DNA of 64,000 nt from Rotaria sordida. Its lineage: Eukaryota; Rotifera; Eurotatoria; Philodinida; Philodinidae. Made by a program: the position numbers and the translations under genes. Where the stretch lies: the NCBI GenBank assembly GCA_905250125.1, contig CAJNOL010000264.1:114147-178146 (forward strand). Direction: 5' to 3'. The notes under the pieces are model-generated. The model saw only the letters and a program-made list of their open reading frames with translations, did no database searches and was not told the DNA's origin. The first letter of the stretch is position 1, and the number at the start of each line of letters is the position of its first letter. Of this stretch, positions 59,078-64,000 are shown one piece after another.

Positions 59078-61327
59078 ATGACTGATGTATTATTTGAACC
59101 AAATCCTCGATTAAAGAATAAAGCATTATTTACTGCTAATACATTACTCAATATTGAAGATAGAACAATAAAAATTAGTATAATTAATGCAACGAATCGA
59201 CAACAAACGCTTTCCGAAGGAACCAAATTATGTATAGTTACACAATTACCTTCTACAATTGGTGTCACCATGCCATCAAATTATTTAACAGAACGCATTC
59301 CGGAAGGAAAAGCGTGTAAAGAGCTCATTCCTGAAGGCAAAGGAGCGAATAAATCAAATAAATTAAATTTTAATAATATGCTGACTACAACATTACATGG
59401 GAAATAACATCAATGTCGTGAATGTTATCGAAATTTTAATACTGCCAATGAGTTATTTGAACACCTTAGAAACAAATGTTATCCTGAAGAAATTATACAA
59501 CAAATAAACAAATTAACCGAACATATTAGTGATGGTAAACAGCGAGAACAAATTTTTAAAATTTTATGGAAATATGAAAAATTATTTGACATTAGAAAAT
59601 CATCAAAAATTAACATTGTTTTAAAAAATGCTATCAATACTGGTTCACATCGGCCAATTCACACTCCACCATATAGAAAATCCAACAAAGACCAAGAAAT
59701 CTTAAGGAAAGAAACAGAAAAATTATTAAAAAATGGAATTATTGAACATTCAACATCTCCATGGTCTTCACCGGTCGTATTAGTTAAAAAGAAGGATGAA
59801 ACAACAAGATTTTGCATCGATTATCGTCATTTAAACCAAATTACAACAAAAGATGCTTTTCCTCTACCAATAATTGATGATATTTATGACCAATTAACCA
59901 AAGCAACATATTTTACAAAATTCGATTTCAAAGAAGGTTATTTTCAAGTGCCATTAGACAAAGCAGATCGACCAAAAACAGCATTTTCAACTCGAGATGA
60001 ATGTTTTCAATTTAGAGTATTACCACAAGGCCTTACTAATGGACCACCAACATTTCAACGTATTGTTAATCAAATATTAGATCCAAATAGATGGAAACAT
60101 GTACTCGTCTATATTGATGATATTATTATTTACTCAAAAAATTTTAATGAACACTTAAAACATATTGAAGAAGTATGTTCATTATTACAGGAAGCAAATT
60201 TTAAATTAAATATTGAAAAATGTGAAGTCGCAAGAACAGAAATATTATTTCTTGGACATGTAATTAAAGTCGGTACTATTAAACCTGATCCGAACAACAT
60301 TCGTGGTTTGGCTGATAGACGAGAACCAATATCAGCTGAAGAAGTATTCAGATTAGTCAAAGCAACAGAATATTATAGAAAATTTATTCCAAAATTCTCT
60401 ACCATTGCTGCACTACTACATAAATATTCTCCAGCAATAATACAACAACAAAATATTAATAAAAAAGGGAAATTTGAATTATCTGCTGAAGCCAGAACAG
60501 CATTTCACGAACTCAAGAAAATCTTAACAATTGATCTTACTCTTGATTTATCTGATGATACATTACCATTTAAATTACAAACTGATGCTTCTGGAGATGG
60601 AATTGGCACTGTTCTATTACAAATTACTCCCAATGGTGATCGACCATTAGCATACATGTCAAAGAAATTAACAAAAACACAAACTAATTGGCCAACAATC
60701 GAACAAGAATGTTATGCAATAGTACAAGCAATAGAAAAATGGGACAAATATCTTCGTGGACATGAATTTATATTAGAAACTGATCATGAACCATTAGTTC
60801 ATTTTGCAAACAAAGAACAATTAAATAAAAGATGTGAACGATGGCGACTAAAATTAGCTGAATATCGATACAAGGTGAAACACATCCAAGACAAGAAGAA
60901 CAATATGGCAGATTATCTTTCAAGATCACCAGTCGAAATAGCTGAAGAAGATATGGAGGAACGAACTCAATATGAATCAACATCAACACAAACAGATTTA
61001 TCATTTTCATCATCAAATAATAATTTAATTCTATTAAAAATAACAACGGCAATTACTAGAGCTCAAGCCAAATTGCAACAACAACCAATGACAACATCAT
61101 CGATTACATCAACAGATGATAAAATAGATGAGCTCATCCCACAATGGAAAGTAGCAATTGATAAAGAATCGATAGCAAAGCTATCAGATGAAAATCCAAA
61201 TCAGATCATACCATTTGATATGGATGACTTAAGGAAATGTCAAGAACAAGACAAGACAATACAAGAAATAAACAAGAATGTTAAGAATAAAAAAACATTG
61301 TTTTATGGAAAATGGAATATTATTTAG
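59078..61327 (+). pseudogene. Gypsy reverse transcriptase / RNase H remnant
   Basis: One frame, broken by TAA at 59405-59407. Upstream is a short linker; from 59408 a small Cys/His motif (CRECYRNF) precedes reverse transcriptase, with FCIDYRHLN, LPQGLTNGPPTFQR and the catalytic YIDDII box near 60110. RNase H follows (QTDASGDGIG, ILETDHEPLV, MADYLSR). The frame ends just before the integrase frame, which overlaps it from 61278, consistent with a frameshift. Confidence 0.85.
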
Positions 61328-62441
61328 AAGGCAGCAACCAACACTTTCACCAGTGCCATACGTTCCAGAAGGACGAATACGTGCTGATATATTAAAAATT
61401 TATCATGATACACCTGCTAATGGAGCTCATTTTAGACGTGATAAAACAATAAGGAAAATTCAAGAGCGTTATTACTGGCCAACGATGATAGCTGATATTA
61501 GAAATCACTTAAAGTCATGCTTACCATGTGCGCAAAACAATTATCGTCGTCAAAAATTATCAGGAAAATTAAAACCAATACCACCACCTAAAGGAATATG
61601 GAAATTATTAAGTATGGATTGTCATGGTCCAATAACTCTAGCATCAAGACAAGGAAACTGATACATCTTATCTCTAACAGATGTATTATCAAAGTTTGTT
61701 ATTACAAAAGCTGTTCGAGATTGTTCAGCAACAACAGCAGTGAAATTTCTTATTAATGATGTTATATTAAAATATGGAACCTCAACATGTATTCTAACTG
61801 ATAATGGCACTCATTTTACTTCTCAACTTATGAACAAATTATTTGAAAGTCTTGGAATTACTCATTTATACTCCACAGAGTATCATCCACAGACAAATGG
61901 ACAAATCGAACGATTTAATGCTACAATGGGTGGAAAAATCTCCGCTTTATGTAATGAACGACGTACAAACTGTGATGAAGTATTACAATTTGTTACATTC
62001 AATTATAATGCATCAATACATGCAACAATAAAGCAAACACCATTTGAAATGATGCATGGACGACAAGCCACTCTTCCATTCGATCAACAATATGAAATTA
62101 TTTCGCTCACACAAGATCCAGAGTATAGTCAAAAAATTAGAACATATCTTGAAAAATTAGTAAATGAAGCTCGGAATAATATTATAAAAAATCAACAATA
62201 TAAGGCTCAATATGATTTACACAGACGAGATTTAGTATTAAAAGCCAATGATTCAGTTTTAGCAAAAACAAAAAATGTTAGAAACAACTTTGATATACGA
62301 TATGAAGATCCATTTAAAATTATTAAACAATTAGGGAGCAAAACATTTATTGTCCAACATGTCAAGAAATTAGCATTAACAAGACAAGTGACGGTGGACG
62401 TTATCATTCCATTGGTGGAACGATGGAATTTAATTCAATAA
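61278..62441 (+). pseudogene. Gypsy integrase remnant
   Basis: HHCC zinc domain first (IYHDTPANGAH ... CLPCAQ), then the DDE core with SMDCHG near 61615, LTDNGTHF near 61797 and GQIERFN near 61900, then a C-terminal basic domain ending at TAA 62441. A TGA at 61659-61661 lies where family members have Trp. The remaining catalytic triad is present. Confidence 0.85.
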
Positions 62442-63785
62442 ACACATCCCACAAGAGGGAAAGATGTGAAATAAGATGGTATAATTTAGTAAAGTAAAAA
62501 AACAAACAATCATTTATAATTGAGTGAAAATACTTGGGTTTGATTCAGCAATCCATGCCGGAGAGACAGAATTTCACCTTCTCACTGACAAGGAAGGGCT
62601 GTCGAGCTCGAACATAATTTTTTCCTATCACTTAATACAAAATGATATATTATTCAATCATAATGCATGATAATCGATGTACTTAAACCGTGGCGCGGAC
62701 TGTATGGTGCAGAGATTGATGCACATGATACGAGTTAACAACTTTACTAATATCGAAACAAGAACATGATAAATACACATCTACCGCATCAAAGATAGTC
62801 AACATCACTTAACAAAACAACGACGAACAAATAAAAACAAAAACAAAAACAGGAACAACAACAAAACAAATAACTTATTTTTATCAACACATTTTTATTA
62901 ATTTAAAAATCGGTTTACAACTATTCTCATCCCTATTGATTTAAATTTTTTTATTAATGATAATATTGAATATTCAACTGGTATTGATGAACAAATGTCA
63001 CATAAATTAAATATACAGATTATGTTCAATTCATATATAATTTATCAAAATATTTTTTGCCTATACGAATATACGATATAATGTCGAAATGATTAAAAAT
63101 GATAATGATGGAACGTCATATGAATGATGTACAAAATTAGCCTTAAATTTTCTATATAATACACACATACACATCACCGTTTACGTGAAGAAAACTTACA
63201 ACAATAGACACATGTATTAGTACATTTGTTTACAAAAAATTCAACATCATTACGATCTTTTATGATTTATTATTTGAACAACTATTACAGATTAAAATCA
63301 TATTCACTTGGTTCTCATATTGATGATATACATTATATATTTGAACAACTATATGAACATGCTTTACCAGTAACACATTTTCGTTGATTAGAAAACTTAA
63401 CACATATAAGAAACAAATTTTAATGATAAGCATGAAACACAAATTATTAATATTGATAATAATTTATTACTATTAATGGAAAACTTATTGAATAATTTAT
63501 TTATTTATTAGATCGATCTATTATTTAATGTATTAAACAATCATGAGAATATGTTCAGTTAATTTATTCTTATACCATAATTTATAAAAACTCTATTGCT
63601 CATTATTACAATTATATACATGTACATGTTTAATGAATTTTTATTACGTGAAAGTATTAATACAAGACGATGGAAAATCAAAAACGAATCCATCAAACAA
63701 AGATCAACATATTCGACTTCTCGGAGAAATTGATTAACATAGTATTTATGTGTGAGGACACACATCTAATAGGAGAGGGGAGGAA
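62442..63785 (+). other. Region between integrase and 3' LTR, decayed
   Basis: About 1.3 kb of AT-rich sequence. No intact ORF. Short stretches keep coding-like composition (for example 63270-63420 and 63640-63740) but are broken by several stops. It may be a rotted third ORF, as some gypsy elements carry, or simply untranslated sequence. The last 17 bases (63769-63785) are purine-rich and serve as the polypurine tract. Confidence 0.45.
63769..63785 (+). promoter_or_regulatory. Polypurine tract
   Basis: Purine-rich run ending AGGAGAGGGGAGGAA directly before the 3' LTR, the usual plus-strand primer position. Confidence 0.75.
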
Positions 63786-63990
63786 TGTTAGCGGTGATTC
63801 ACCCTCATTCCTGCCCCTAGATGCTTTTCCATCTCTCTCTCTCTATCTCTTTGTGGTTGTTATTCTTTTTCTTTTTCTCTTCTCTTCTTTATTGTATCTT
63901 GTTATATATATGTACGTGGTGTTAAGGACATTTGGACAGAGTATATACATTTAAAAAAAATAAACTTAAGCTCGTCGAAGCGAGCTAACA
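63786..63990 (+). repeat. 3' LTR, 205 bp, uninterrupted
   Basis: TGTTAGCGGTGATTCACC ... CGAGCTAACA. It includes the CATTTGGACAGAGTATATAC segment shared with the 5' LTR and a terminal CTCGTCGAAGCGAG palindrome. It defines the LTR against which the split 5' copy was recognised. Confidence 0.9.
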
Positions 63991-64000
63991 GGTGCTCATG

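Larger units (their letters stand above)
50226..63990 (+). mobile_element. Degenerate Ty3/gypsy LTR retrotransposon with three nested insertions
   Basis: Bounded by LTRs that begin TGTTAGCG and end GCTAACA. Order: 5' LTR, primer site, gag, protease, RT/RNase H, integrase, a decayed region, polypurine tract, 3' LTR. Immediate flanks are GATGC on the left and GGTGC on the right, a possible 5-bp target duplication with one mismatch. The LTRs differ at about twenty positions by eye, and every coding block carries stops or frameshifts, so the copy is old and dead. Later insertions are the element at 50320-52839 in the 5' LTR, 54289-55093 between gag and protease, and the LINE at 55242-58719 inside protease. 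Without them the element would be about 7 kb. Confidence 0.9.

Noticed and set aside
34542..61661. TGA read as tryptophan (code change)
   Set aside because: The oxygenase gene ends naturally in TGA and the TGA-bearing ORFs are decaying elements or a likely pseudogene.

Overview
This is an AT-rich nuclear segment of an invertebrate animal. Small exons are split by 50-100 bp GT..AG introns, transposons are dense, and several genes belong to cilia. My best guess is a bdelloid rotifer. That rests on an intronless mpaB/rubber-oxygenase-type gene that looks horizontally acquired, a possible trans-spliced gene cluster, and much foldback-type DNA. The species assignment is inference. I built the gene models by hand from reading frame, splice sites and phase.

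Layout, left to right. (1) 187-723: the 3' end of an unidentified + gene. (2) 1096-2005: a small + gene resembling GTP cyclohydrolase I feedback regulatory protein (GFRP), with an acidic tail. (3) 4152-20042, minus: the two halves of a CFAP74-like ciliary central-apparatus protein, a C-terminal MSP/ASH-domain ORF of 26 exons and an N-terminal acidic/coiled-coil ORF of 8 exons, separated by 69 bp and an in-frame stop. A 4.2 kb intron of the MSP half holds the intronless oxygenase-like gene (6775-7902) on the same strand. (4) 20108-24557, minus: TPGS1 (tubulin polyglutamylase complex subunit 1), ending 65 bp upstream of the CFAP74 N-half. That 65 bp ends in a splice acceptor abutting the ATG, which suggests an operon resolved by spliced-leader trans-splicing. 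A TPGS1 intron contains an ankyrin-repeat gene (22194-23652) on the opposite strand. (5) 24911-25471, +: ribosomal protein eL34. (6) 29280-30142, minus: a Flower/CACFD1 homologue. (7) 33052-37283, minus: a type II membrane protein with two LamG-like domains and two in-frame TGA codons. A decayed copy of part of it lies at about 38800-39365. (8) 42991-46861, +: a coiled-coil protein with a Cys-rich C-terminal box and two possible terminal-exon sets.

The right-hand 14 kb, after a 100-N gap, is one degenerate Ty3/gypsy LTR retrotransposon (50226-63990). It carries a tRNA-His-type primer site, gag, protease, RT/RNase H and integrase remnants. Other DNA has landed in it three times: a 2.5 kb foldback element with a long hairpin splits the 5' LTR, a 0.8 kb inverted-repeat element lies between gag and protease, and a 3.5 kb RTE-like LINE sits inside the protease with an 11-bp target duplication and an ATG-repeat tail.

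Introns and intergenic spaces hold many inverted-repeat (MITE/foldback) elements, including one hAT-like MITE with a perfect 19-bp terminal repeat and 8-bp target duplication. TPGS1 and CFAP74 both act on axonemal microtubules, so their tight tandem arrangement may reflect co-expression in ciliated cells.
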